This document shows, piece by piece, positions 12,083 to 23,336 of a stretch of DNA of 64,000 nt (positions within the stretch are counted from its first letter, which is position 1; each line of letters begins with the position of its first letter). Location: positions 1,922,001 through 1,986,000 of the forward strand of contig BLAL01000012.1 of NCBI GenBank assembly GCA_015698045.1, written 5' to 3'. Below the pieces are notes generated by a model that saw only the letters and a list, made by a program, of their open reading frames with translations, did not search any database and had not been told where the DNA came from. The translations under genes were made by a program, and so were the position numbers. Source of the DNA: Rhizophagus clarus. Lineage: Eukaryota > Glomeromycota > Glomeromycetes > Glomerales > Glomeraceae.

Positions 12083-12350
12083 TAATTTATTTATTTCATA
12101 ATAAAATTTAATTTTAATGCTTACATGTATTTGTATTATACTGTAATGTAATGTTTTAAAAGAAAAAAAAAAATATACAAAAAAGAATTAAATATGTGAA
12201 TAAACTAGTCAAAAAAACCATCTAATCTGTTCTTTCTAATTTTTAATAACTTGATGATAGATTGATAATTATGGTACATTAAAATAATAAAGGATATAGA
12301 AAAATTGTCAAGTAAAAAATGATCTAAATTATTCATTATTCCCTTCTAAT

Positions 12351-14110
12351 CTAATTAAAGGCTGCAGTGATGGATTTATAATTATTATGAAGAAACTTCA
12401 AATAAGGATGAATGTCACTGTCATAATAATTAGATTTACGAAATAGAGTTGTAAATCGTATGGGAGCCATAATATAATGAATAATATTTTGATATGGCGG
12501 ACAACTAGAATAACAACTACATAATACGTTATCCGCTATGATTGTTCCGGTACGCGTAAAGATTGCGATATAGCCTTTGCGTATTTCCTAATATTTATAA
12601 TAAGTATCAAAAGTTAATTAAACGAAAAAAAAAAATAAAAGAGAGTTATAGAAAAAAAAAACAAAAAACAAAATATACCTTGGAAACGTTTGTAACTTTT
12701 ACGGGAATTAATTCTTCGTTGTATAAAACCTGAATTTGTGAATCTTCTGGACGAATATTACGAGCGTAATCAAATGAATCGTTAATAAACAAATGATGTT
12801 CGGAAGTTAAGTTCAAACATCCTATTAAAAAGGGAAAAGGGAAACGAAAAATATTAATATACAGCTAAAGCATGTCGTGATGAAAATATAATTTAAAAAT
12901 AAAATATAATAAAATACCTGTCGTTCCATCAGGTTTTGTGTAATCAACTTTTAAGAATTCGGTTTGTTTATCCTTATCCACATGAGCAATCAGATAAACT
13001 TCTGAATATTCTACTTTGTTATTGTATCCAACACAGGCAACTTTATCACCAATTTTAACTTCAGACATCGCAATTTTCTTTCCTCCTTCCAACGTAACAA
13101 TAGTATCTAAAGAAAAGCATTGTTTTTCAGCTTCATTTCTAGCAGCCTGTACACCTGCCATATTACGAAGTCTTGCTATTTCTTCTTCACAAGCCCTAAG
13201 ACGTTCTTCTTGTGCTTTCATTCTTGCAGCTTCTTCAGCTTCTTCTCTAGCTCTACGTACCCTATTAAACATATCGATAGTATATGCTTCAGGGAATGAA
13301 TCAATAATATCTCTAGCCTCATACACGTTGGTATAAACAATATCGTCATCTAAGGTAAATAAATCAGGATGTGGTGAAACGATCCATCTATTATCAATCG
13401 AATTAAGAAAATTATTCATTTTATGGTTAAAGGAATTCTTCATGAGCGTTCTATCCATTGTTTGATCCATGTTAACGTGAGTAAATGCGATTAATATGTG
13501 ATCCAAAGATTTTTCACCCAAAAAGCCTTTAATTACTTGAATTTGTCTATCAATTTCTTTACCAACAGTTTTTTTTACTACGAAAATAATTGTTTGAATA
13601 CCGTACGAACAATGGTTGATTGTATTAGCTAACTTAGTGAGGGCAACTTCTGATCTGACATTATCTTTTACATCAAATAATCCTGGCGTATCGATTAAAT
13701 TAAACCTGCGATCATTGATTTCGAGTAATGCAGTTTGTGGCTCTAATGTTACTGGATCACTCGAGGCTTTAGTTTCAAATGGTCCATTATCTCCATGATA
13801 TCCCAACAACCAATTACCCAAAGTACTCTTTCCAACTCCTATCAAACAAAAATATCTCACATTAAATTCTATTACAAATCCTTAAACAAAAGAAATAAAT
13901 AGAAAATAATGTATCATTTTATTCACCTGCATCCCCGATAAGTAAAATACCAGGATATCTAAAAGTATTAAGTTCTTCACTGTCGTTGGAAGTTGAAACT
14001 CCAGTATCATGCTCTTCACTATTACTACTTTCTCCAGAGTATAAAGGTAATTTTGAACGTAATAATTCTTGTTTTATAATTTCTATTTCTTCTTGATTTT
14101 TCGCGACCAT
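12351..14110 (-). CDS. AIG1-type GTPase fused to hedgehog-type Hint (Hog) domain
   Basis: Four exons, 14110-13927, 13838-12918, 12821-12679 and 12587-12351, join in phase to 494 residues. Residues 1-55 are acidic and Ser-rich. The AIG1 GTPase has P-loop GDAGVGKST (59-67), DTPG (111-114), FTH (180-182, G4 position) and SIDNRWIVSP near 208. Residues 254-300 are an Arg/Glu-rich coiled coil. A Hint domain starts at Cys302 (QCFSLDTIV), with SEVKIGDKV, YSEV, the catalytic T-x-x-H (Thr374, His377 in LTSEHH), GTIIADNV and the terminal SCYS (440-443) typical of hedgehog Hog modules. About 50 more residues follow, where hedgehog has its adduct-recognition region. In hedgehog this fold cleaves the chain before the Cys through a thioester and passes the N-part to cholesterol. 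Here the residue before Cys is Gln, not Gly, and the position of fly Asp303 aligns with His347, so cholesterol transfer is not implied. The N-terminal product would be the whole GTPase plus coiled coil. Confidence 0.88.
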
Positions 14111-15852
14111 TTTTAATTTAAAAAAAGGGTTTTCAAAAAAAAAGTTTTGAATAAGTCGATAAAAAAAAAAAAAAGTATTAATGTGAAAGTTTTAAAAATA
14201 AAATTTTAATAATAAAAAGTATTAATAAATGTGGTGTTATTTCTAAATTAATTAAAAGAAAATAAAATTTTTAGCGGTTTTTATTATTTGGGAAGTATGA
14301 AAAGGGTGAGAGATTTCGAGTGTTTTAGAAAATAATTTGAAAGCTTAAATATTTGAAAATTCAGTTAATTGTTAATCAAATTACGTTAGTACTCGTATGG
14401 AGACAAAAACGAATAAATTTCCGGTACGTCTTGAATGAAACTTCCGGTTCTTATAAATAAAGTTTATTGATTATAATGTTACCAAGTTAAGAAACAATAA
14501 ACAAAAAAAAAAAAAAGACTTATGGCGTTGGTGGCTTTTTATTATTATTCGGACACGATTATTAAATAATTTTATTTACCATAAAAGAATATAACTGCTG
14601 CGTATAATCGCTTGGCGTATCCTTTTTTAATGAGCATAGTTAAAATACCATAATTGGCTATATTAAGTATCGGAATTTCCAATAAAAATTATGGGTTGCA
14701 TATTTATTTATGATATCATGATACAGATTTCCTAATTTAATGATAGTTTTTATGCAGGGAAATGAATTTTCATAATTCAAATACGCATGACTCAAACAAA
14801 AAAGTACTTTCTTTTAGTAGTGTGGGAGTTTATGAGCGCAGATTTAATTATGATCAATTTCTTCTTTGGTATTATTATCATTTTCCTTTTTATCATTTTT
14901 GGTATGCTTTTAAGATCGAGTGAATAAATGAAATTACCGGTTATTTTGTGTACGTATAAAGTATATTGAATCAAAAACAATTAGAAAGCCGTATTTTTTT
15001 TTTACTGGAGACTTGATTAAATTTTTAATAACAATTACACACAGACAATGTCAAGCATTTCCAAATGTAGAGCAACAAAAGATTAAGATCACTAACACAA
15101 AAACCTAAAACTTAATAATAATCAACGCGCAGTATTTAATGCAAAAAGTTTTTTTGTGGAACAATTCACGAGCCTTTGTTATTGTTATTCAATCATCCAA
15201 TAATATTGATAAATAAGGATCAAGTGATTTATAATTAATGTTTGTCACACTAGGTGAAGGAAACGTAAAACAAGACTTTCTAATATTGATAAGATATGTA
15301 GATAAGTGGATTAGTAATATTTTAACATTTCAGCATTTCAATGTGAAAATGAAACCAGATAATGCAACCAAGTGTATGTTGGTGTAACCATAAAAGATAT
15401 GTTACTTCTTTATTGGAGTGTTTCAGCTTTATTATTCATAAAGCTTATTTTAAAGAAAAGGACGCACAAAAAAACCGGATTTACCGTATATAGAAATTAT
15501 ACAATAATAGAACTTATTATTAGGATAAGTTTAATTATGGAAGTAAATCTAGCCAATCAACCTGTTTGCATTACTGTCAAAATATTAGCAAAGGAGGTAA
15601 CGATGTTACTTTTTGACCAACGTAATAAGCTATTTTGGTAATTTTTTATAAAAATATCTGTGAATTAAATCTATTATTATTTTTTCATTTTCATAATAAA
15701 AATTTATCTAATCGTAACATTTGACTATAAATACCTATTTTTATTTGTTAACTTTATTCTTTTTTTTTTTTTTTTTTCTCTCTCTCTCTTTTTTTTTCTT
15801 TAATAATAAAAAAATTTTTTTTTTTTTTTTTTTTTTTAAAAAAAAATCGAGA
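14111..15852. other. intergenic between AIG1-Hint and glycosyltransferase
   Basis: This is the shared upstream region of two divergently transcribed genes. TTCCGG occurs twice at 14420-14447, about 310-340 bp before the AIG1-Hint start. An 89-codon open frame at 15372-15641 matches nothing I know and is not called. The tail is T/CT-rich. Confidence 0.5.
15757..15846 (+). promoter_or_regulatory. T/CT-rich tract before glycosyltransferase gene
   Basis: A T run, CTCTCTCTCTC, and a second run of over 20 T, ending a few bases before the ATG at 15853. The arrangement is the same as at 10896-10948. It is so close to the start that the 5' leader must be short or the tract is transcribed. The role is inferred from recurrence. 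Confidence 0.4.
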
Positions 15853-17732
15853 ATGAAAGAACAATTAAAATTAAGAAGTCAATTTCATAAAATAAAATTA
15901 TTTCCTTTATTAATTACGGCATTTGTGATATTTTTACTCGCAATACCGTATTATATTAATGATTATAATAACATATTGTCATCTAGTTATGACAGTAATG
16001 ATAATGAATTTGTGACAAGTCCTCTTTCTGATAATCCGGCAGAAATGATGCAAAACATGTCATGTCCACATTATAAAACGGCATTATTTATATTCTCGGA
16101 AATGGAAGACGTTAACCAACGTATGTTAATGAGGGAAACATTATTTGGTATCACAGATAACATTATTCCTTGTATGAAACAAGATACAAATTTAATATAT
16201 TATAAATTCTTTGTAAGAAAGATAAATAAAGTTAATGTGGCAATTAAAAGAGATTTTAGATCTGAACAAATGGAATATTATCATGATATTGTTGAGATTG
16301 ATGTTAAAAATACTGATGATTGGCATCAAACTTTGCTTGAATATGTGAGTATTACTACAAGTATCGAATTTCACTTGTGAGATCACATGATTATTTTACT
16401 AAACTCTTTTTAATTTTTCATTTTAGGCTCAATCATTGCAAGAAAAATGTATAACATTCGATCATTTGATATTAATGGACGTATTTAGTTTGATAAATTT
16501 AAAAAAAATTCAAGATAAGATTTTATCCTCGAAAATAGAAAATCGAGTAATCACGGATACGAGAAAAATTGTATGGGGAACATTTGAAAACAATAGAACA
16601 GAAAATATGGCAGTAATATTAGGATCATCGGCGATACAACCAATTCTCGATAATACAAAATATAAATTAGAATACACAAGTCTTATTTCAAGTCTTTATC
16701 TTTATTATTTTAATCATACAGACAGTTTAATTCCAGGTGATTTGATTTTTATTAATGATCCAATAAGCATAGTAGAATGGCCAAATTCGATAAGAAGTCT
16801 TTATTGTGTCGATTGTATTGTTGCCATGGGTCATATTTATCAAGAATATGAAATTAGAGATTTAACAAAAGAACTTAATATTTCAACAACTCTCCCTTGT
16901 ATGGCTCGATATGATCTTAGAATGTATTCTAAGGAGACGCAAAACAAATACAGATCAAATATAGCAGTGGTAACAAGTAGTTTCTTATATAAAGATAATT
17001 GTATGATGGAAGCGGCTCCTCTTTCTGCAAAAAATAAACGGGAATATGCTGAAAGGCATGGTTACGCTTTCGTAGCTCGTTCAACTGAATATGCTCAACA
17101 ATATTATCGAAAGAGATCACCAGTTTGGGGTAAAGTTGATGCTGTAGAAAAAATTTTGGCTTATTATGAATGGATAATATGGTTAGATATGGATGCTTTT
17201 TTTACTAATAGATCTTACACTATTAAACAATTATTTGAAAGTCTTGAAAAAAGAGTTGGTGGAAAGAAAGAACTTGAAAAAATGGATTTTATTGTAGCCA
17301 GACCCAAAGGTGATAATATGATTAACGCTGGTGTTTTCTTAATGAGAAATAGTGATTGGACTAGAGATTTTCTTAGAAATTGTGTGCAATCATTTTATGC
17401 ACGTGCTAAAAGTGGTATGAGAGAACAACAAGCTATGCGTGATTGTATTAACACACCAAAATGGACACCAAACGTAAGTTTTTTATTTTTAGTATTATAA
17501 GAAAGATAAATTTTGTAATTTTGATTCTAACCTCTTTTTTTATATTTAGGTATTATTATTATATCGTGATGATCATACGATGAATACTTTCCCTGATAGA
17601 TTTGTTCGTGGTGATTTTATTATACATTATGCTCCTGAACTAGGTTGTCCTGCTGACCCTGTACTTAAAGGTTTATCAAAACTTAAAATGTTGGAAGAAG
17701 ACCCTAATTTTAATGTAACATTACCATTTTAA
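15853..17732 (+). CDS. type II membrane glycosyltransferase, GT31-like plus GT34 domain
   Basis: Three exons, 15853-16344, 16427-17473 and 17550-17732, all in phase 0, give 573 residues. The ATG at 15853 follows the poly-T tract; an upstream open extension is translated T-run and is rejected. A signal anchor lies at about residues 17-33 (LLITAFVIFLLAIPYYI). Residues 70-300 resemble a GT31 galactosyltransferase fold (RMLMRET, YYHDIVEIDV, DHLILMDVFSLIN), but the usual DDD is reduced to LMD (180-182), so that domain may be inactive. From about 335 to the end is a GMA12/MNN10 (GT34) domain: AERHGYAF, WGKVDAVEKI, the metal-binding DMD (418-420 in WLDMDAFF), NAGVFLMRNSDW, and the closing GDFIIHYA. 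GT34 enzymes add galactose or mannose to N- and O-glycans in the Golgi. The donor and acceptor cannot be read from the sequence. GT34 is certain; the GT31 relation is moderate. Confidence 0.88.
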
Positions 17733-18843
17733 AGATATTTATGAAGTAATTAATTTTTTGTATCTCTAAAATTTAAAAAAGCTATTTCTTTTTTTCTTTA
17801 AATATTGTAATTAATTAAATAAGTAAAATAAATCATATTTGTTTATACATAATCACATGATGCGCAGGTTATCGTATGATTGACCTTATGGTATATAGTT
17901 TTTTCGATCAATTGGTGTGGTGATTACGGCGCGTTACAGCGTTGCGTTGCTATCACCGGAGTTCCTCTGCCATGGCGACAGTTTATATAGATAGTCGTTC
18001 ATAGTACGCTTAGAAATTTTTTCGCGTATTTCTGTATATGTTGGCACCCACCGTTAAAAATAAAAATAAAAATTTTTTCGATCAATTTTAAACTTTTGAA
18101 ACCCGTCATACCCAGGTTCCCATTGGATCCGGCGTAGAATTAGCTCAGATTCCATGTTTAAAAAAAAAATCAAAATCTTCCTCATATTACCCCTATAATT
18201 CGTAGCCAAAAGTCGTCTTTAAATATATATGCTCAAAGTTTAAGATCGACGCCTATAAAAATCTTATAAGTAATAAAAAAAAAAAAATATTATAATGAAA
18301 ATAAAAACCAAATGAAATTAAAAAGAAAATAACATCAAAAAAATAGCTTTTAAACTCGTTCGTTTACGTTTTAAATAGAGATTAGGTTATCGAATATCAG
18401 TATAGGCAGTTGTGGGATCTAAAAATTTAATTTAGGTAATTTAGACCAGTTTGTATTGCTAGTTAAGATACATTTATATTACTTAAATTCATAAATTCAA
18501 GCGAATAATTTTTATACATACACGGTAATCTAAATATCACTATATTTTTTTTAGATTTTCGAACACACACCCGGGTAAACAGATTTAAGTGGAATATAAA
18601 TGTCAGAGATGCAACTCTTGAAGGTCTCAAGGAATATATATATGCAAAGTCGCAAAGAATATGAACCACCTTCTTCTTGAAAAGGATGGTACAGTTTTAA
18701 AATTTTTATAAGAAAGATATTCTTCTTGAAATGATTAAGACTTCCGCAAATGTTCTAGCAATTCGTATTAAATAGCAATTTCGGGTTAATAGTGGTCATA
18801 GAGACTCCTCTCAAAGTCTTTTTCAGATTGGTCATTTGCAAAA
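17733..18843. other. intergenic with a GC-richer patch
   Basis: The segment 17860-18060 is richer in G+C than its surroundings and contains a TATA-like box near 17985. The word TTTTTTCGATCAATT occurs at about 17896 and 18074 and again, as TTTTTTTCGATCAAT, at about 21193 at the start of the Uma2-like relic. This may mark the limits of an old element, but no terminal repeats could be fixed. Confidence 0.35.
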
Positions 18844-19925
18844 ATGGGTCAGCTTTATGACATTAGCGATGATCTGAATCCTGACATTAATGTATGCCCT
18901 GTTTTTTCATGTGGTTCTGTCAACCTAAATAACAAAAAGTCCCAAGGCTGTGATTAAGCACCTAATGGAGGAAATAAAACTTTGGCAAGATGTTACTCCT
19001 CTCAATAAGGCAAAAGAGGCAACAAAGACTATTTATCTGTTATTCATACTGATATCTAGCAGCCAGGGTCTCGTTTTACAACGATAATTTTATACTCATA
19101 TACCAGAAAAATATATTAAGGGTTAAAATGGGCAAGAGAATCTTGATTATGCTATAGAATGAGTTAAGAAAGATGATCATATGAAAGGATTCACCCAGGC
19201 ATCCGTGCAGTTGGAATCAGCCTTGACACGTAAACGTAAAGCTGATGAAATTGATAATGAGTAGGGTGTTGATAGGATTGTCACTGATGCTTTCTATTTT
19301 ATGGAATGTTCGTATGATAAGGGAAAGTTATTGTTTAAGCTGTCAAAACTAGCGACTGTTATGCACGAAGATAAGGATTTGCAAGCTAAAGTGGAAAAGG
19401 TCCTCAAACATATTGTATGGTTGTTGGAGGAAGCACAGAAGCCAGACTCTGATTCTTGAAGTGAAAAAAGGGTAATAAAAAAGTATGGGTCATTGAGCAA
19501 CCTTACCAGAAAGTCAGATAAATAGGGTTTAGAATAGAAACTTTATACATCGCAAGTTATGACCAAACTTTATATTTATTTTTGCATGTATTAATAAAAA
19601 AATTCTTGGCTAAAACCATTAACAAAGTTAACAGGTTGACGAAATAACCTATATATTTTTCATATAAAGTTCCCATAGATGAAGCTTTCGCCCATGATGA
19701 CTTTGACAGCAAGGGATCGGCACTTTTTATTGTGCTGTCCTAGCGAAATATCAGGCGAGTAAAGCTCCCTTTACCACTGAATTTAACAAGAAAGCCCTGC
19801 CGAAGAAAAATCTGGAGAATATCAGGCATTACATAATGGCGTGAAGAAGGTATTGGGCTTGCTAAAAAATAAAGCATATGGACAAATTTTCTTCAAGCAA
19901 GGATATTAGAATAAAGGGTTACCAT
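18844..19925 (+). pseudogene. decayed protein-coding sequence, family unknown
   Basis: Plus-strand coding traces in several frames. At 18844 an ATG opens MGQLYDISDDLNPDIN and stops after 38 codons. Another frame gives KHLMEEIKLWQDVTPLNK. From about 19181 to 19459 one frame reads QLESALTRKRKADEIDNE, a TAG, then IVTDAFYFMECSYDKGKLL and AKVEKVLKHIVWLLEEAQ before a proper stop. From 19738 there is YQASKAPFTTEFNKKALPKK with a frameshift after it. GC content and codon use are higher than in the surrounding DNA, as in the neighbouring nuclease relic, which suggests a common origin such as a dead mobile element. No domain is recognised. Confidence 0.5.
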
Positions 19926-20274
19926 TTGAAAAAATAATATATATTAGCATAATCATCATGTACTGTATTATGGGCAGAGTACTGAATCTTTGTATTTATT
20001 TTCGTATGTATTAATAAAAAAACCATATAGGTCAGACTTGTTTTTTTTTAAACTTATGTGAATTTATTATAGGCTTGAAAGCATATGCAGTACACCTGTT
20101 TTAATGATTTACAATGGTTATTATCTAGAAAAAATCTATTCAATATGCGATATGGGAAATATCCGTCATCAAAAAACCCTCAAGATTTGATATTATTACA
20201 AAAAATGTAAAAAAAAAATTAGTAAATACTGATAATAATATATCAGAGAAGTGTAAAAGCAATACACACCAGAC

Positions 20275-21208
20275 AATACAAAGCCTCTTGCTATATCTCC
20301 TATAGGTCTATGGTGAAATTGTTTGGCACTCCAGCAGGAATGACTCCAGGCATAAAAAGTAAGTTTGCGGGGATAGTTAACTGGTAGTTTTGCATGTTGT
20401 ACAAGCGATATTGGTGCGTTGTAAGAAGCCAGTCAACCTACCATTTGATATACCAGTATTGTTAATAAAAGATCTTGGTTGATGATTATGTGGTGCCATT
20501 CCAAAAGAAATTGCAAGATTTGGTGTCATGTTTGTCATTGTTATCATGGGTGGTGTATTTGATGGTGGGTTTGAAACATTTAATGCCAGATTTGGGACCT
20601 GATTGTCACGTAAACACGTAAATAAAGAATCGCAGGCATTGCTGCAATTGAGTCCTGTCGATGCTTAAATATCTTTATCGCCAAATAGACTTGAATAAGA
20701 TTGGTTTATGCATTAGCTGAAAAGTAATCTACCGTTAGATCATCCAAACTGGTAAGAGACTCGGTTCTTGCTACTTCTATAATGATTGTTGGTTGTGGTA
20801 CGTAGATGGGTGCAGGTGGCAGGGTTTGTCTGCAATATCAGTACAATATTTGCTGGTATTACCAATGGTAATGTCCAACTTATTAAAAATGATAAGATGA
20901 CAGTTGCTCCAAAGTAGCAACATGTGAGACAATGTTGCTGCTACCAATGTATGAACAGGACTAGACATTTTGTATGTGATTACTTCTCCCCTAACTAAAC
21001 GGACATGGATGTTAAACCTTTTCAGTTCCCCTTTCCCATGAAACTTGCAGTATCTTTTGAGTGATACTCCACTAAAAATTACAATTTTGTTTGACACCTC
21101 TGCTGCCATTGTACTCTCTTCTGTTGTTCTCTCCTTTCTATCAAGTTTGACCAGTCTGTTCTGTGTTAATTTCTTATTGGCATTTTGAGAAAATTTTTTT
21201 TCGATCAA
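20275..21208 (-). pseudogene. Uma2-like (PD-(D/E)XK) endonuclease relic
   Basis: The minus-strand start at 21208 opens a 143-codon frame containing FNIHVRLVRGEVITYKMSSP and VHTLVAATLSHMLLLW. This resembles the N-terminal half of the Uma2-like putative endonuclease family abundant in Rhizophagus. A frameshift near 20790 follows, after which another frame gives PTIIIEVARTESLTSLDDL and a stop, then LIQVYLAIKIFKHRQDSIAA. Another shift follows, with LAISFGMAPHNHQPRSFINN and, near 20320, YQLTIPANLL and GVPNNFTIDL. The E in IIIEVA and the order of segments match the family as I know it. At least three frameshifts and two stops show it is dead. The family name is from recognition, not from a search. 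Confidence 0.65.
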
Positions 21209-22554
21209 TGATTACCTGATGTAGTTTTATATGTGCCAGGTTTGTGACACACTGGTGGCACAATCAACTGTGTGGCACAGAAAATTTTGCAAAAAAAAAT
21301 TTCTTAATATAAAGCTTTTAAAAAGGTTAGCTCTGAAGGTCGGTTTTGACTTATTATTATTTTATTAAAACACAGATTTGTTGGTTGCCGATCGTATTAA
21401 AATTTGAAATATATTGCAAATCAATACCAAAGGTTAACCTATCATGGCATGTCAAGACGATAACGTGACATGTCACCCACCCATACGGACATAATATGCT
21501 TTTATAGAGTATCTTTTGCTAAAAAAATTGTGGGATACCCACCTGTAAAAATAAAATAAAAAAATTGTGGGATAAAAATTTATGATCAACAATCATTCAT
21601 CAGAAACGATTAAACTAAAAATGATTAACAATAGAATGATAAATTTAATCAATTCTTTATCAAGTAATAAACCATTTGTTTTTTATTATTGTATTGTTAC
21701 TAAGATTGTTTTTTTTTTTTGAAATTGATTAGATCAAATAATATCAAATTTTTTTTTTTGTTTAACACATGAAAAAATTTTTTTTTGAAATATATTTTGA
21801 CAAAAATAAATCAATTTCATCAAATTTTTTTATAAAATTGTTGACTATAAAAACACTTCGCATAAAATATTTTACTCAATATTGGGTCAGATAATAGTTT
21901 TAACCCCGCTTGATTGACCCGTTGACCCAAAATTTTATTATATTTATTAAAAAATATTCCAGTATTTTTTGTTTGCAAAAAAATACCAGAGCAATTTTTT
22001 TATAATCATAATGGTAAATGTTCTGGACTTCCGGTCGTATGACTTGCTGATCTGATATACCGATCCGATTAACAGATAATCTTTTTTTTAATTCAAACGA
22101 AAAAAAAATATTTTTTTTTTGTTTTTTTTCGAATAATTTGGAAAAAAAAACTATTTAATTTTTTTTTTAATTATTGTTCGTTTTATTCATAGTTTTTTTA
22201 AACCAAATATTTTATTTTATTAATAATAATTGAAGTAATAGTAATTACTATTTATAATAAAGCTTATAAACTTTAAATTAATTAGTTTGAAAAGTCTGTT
22301 ATAGAAATAACTCCTTTTCTGGGAAAAAAAAAAATGTTTCCATGGAAATCGACTTAATCCAGAACGTTTTTATATTAGAATAACCTCTGGAAAACTTCTT
22401 TTTTAATATTTTTTTTATGCTAATTTGGTTCTGGCAACTTTGTTAGATGCGGTGATATGACAGAAATTCTTAAAAATATTTTATAGAGCCACGTAGGCGG
22501 CGGTCATATATGACTTCTTTTTTTTTGTGTATAAGTTCCAGACCCATTTCAGAT
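21209..22554. other. intergenic, no gene seen
   Basis: AT-rich with many poly-A/T runs. At 21526-21585 the word TTGTGGGATA occurs twice, once followed by CCCACC. This resembles GGCACCCACC at 18042 and could be an element edge, but I could not prove it. Confidence 0.4.
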
Positions 22555-23140
22555 CGGTAAGTTAGTATATTTCTTAGAAAATTTTCTTTTTAAAAGTCAT
22601 TTTTACTTATAACATTTATCTTTATAGAATACTTTCAGATATTAGTTTCTTTAAGAGAGAGTTCACTATATAAGAAACATTCTAACATTTTATTTTTTAT
22701 TTTTGTAGATTTTAGCTTCTTTAGAGGTAATTTTTAGATGGTAAATAAACTTCTTTGGGAAGAGTTTCGTTATTATCCATAAGAAACATATAACAAGTTT
22801 CCTTTTTTTAGTTTTATTTTGTGTAGGTAATATTCCGGAGAGGACTTTTGGACGATAAATAAAATTTTTTAGGAAGGTTTCTCCATTACCTCTAAGAAAT
22901 GTACTAAATTCCTCTTCTTTTTCATTTCATGTGGGTAACAGCTTCTCTGGAGAGGAATTTTGAATGGTAAATAAATTTTTGAGTGATGAAGTAATAAGTT
23001 TCAGTATTTTTAAAACTTTTGCTTCTTTTAAGAAAATATTTTCTAATGGATTCTTCTTTTTTGTAGGTCTGGTCTTCAACTTTCTGGGTAATAAATGTAA
23101 AGTTTTATACATTTAGAGTTAATATGTTGAAACTTGTATT
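22555..23140 (+). repeat. degenerate tandem repeat, about 110-bp unit
   Basis: Successive units begin with AAGAAA at about 22576, 22672, 22781 and 22894, with a further degenerate unit to about 23140. Each unit runs through a T-rich tract ending in TTTGTAG or GTGTAG, a CTTCT-rich block with GAGAGG, and GGTAAATAAA. Spacing is 97, 109 and 113 bp. Copies are clearly related but much diverged. The T-tract plus TAG and the following GTAA look like splice acceptor and donor, so each unit could mimic a mini-exon. No open frame supports real exons. Confidence 0.6.
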
Positions 23141-23336
23141 TTTTTAAGAAATCCTTTCAAGTATTGGCTTAGGATAATCAGGAATATTTTTTAAAAAGAA
23201 ATGTTTGCTATTGCTACTGTTTCTTAAATGAAGGTTTTGCTTCAAAAATTTAATCAATTATGATATCAAAGATATACTTATGTTAGCATCAAATAATTAA
23301 ATTCTTGGATTTTTTTCTTTAAAAATTCAGCATATA

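Noticed and set aside
13016-13798. plus-strand open frames opposite the AIG1-Hint gene
   Set aside because: Shadows of the minus-strand exons, whose motifs and intron phases are clear.
15372-15641. 89-codon plus-strand frame with a hydrophobic start
   Set aside because: No family, no splice or promoter support, and codon use like the intergenic DNA.
15721-15852. upstream extension of the glycosyltransferase start
   Set aside because: Would encode a long Phe run from the poly-T tract; the ATG at 15853 gives a normal signal anchor.
18038-21590. LTR retrotransposon bounded by GGCACCCACC and GGATACCCACC words
   Set aside because: Only short similarity, no primer-binding site, polypurine tract or polymerase found.
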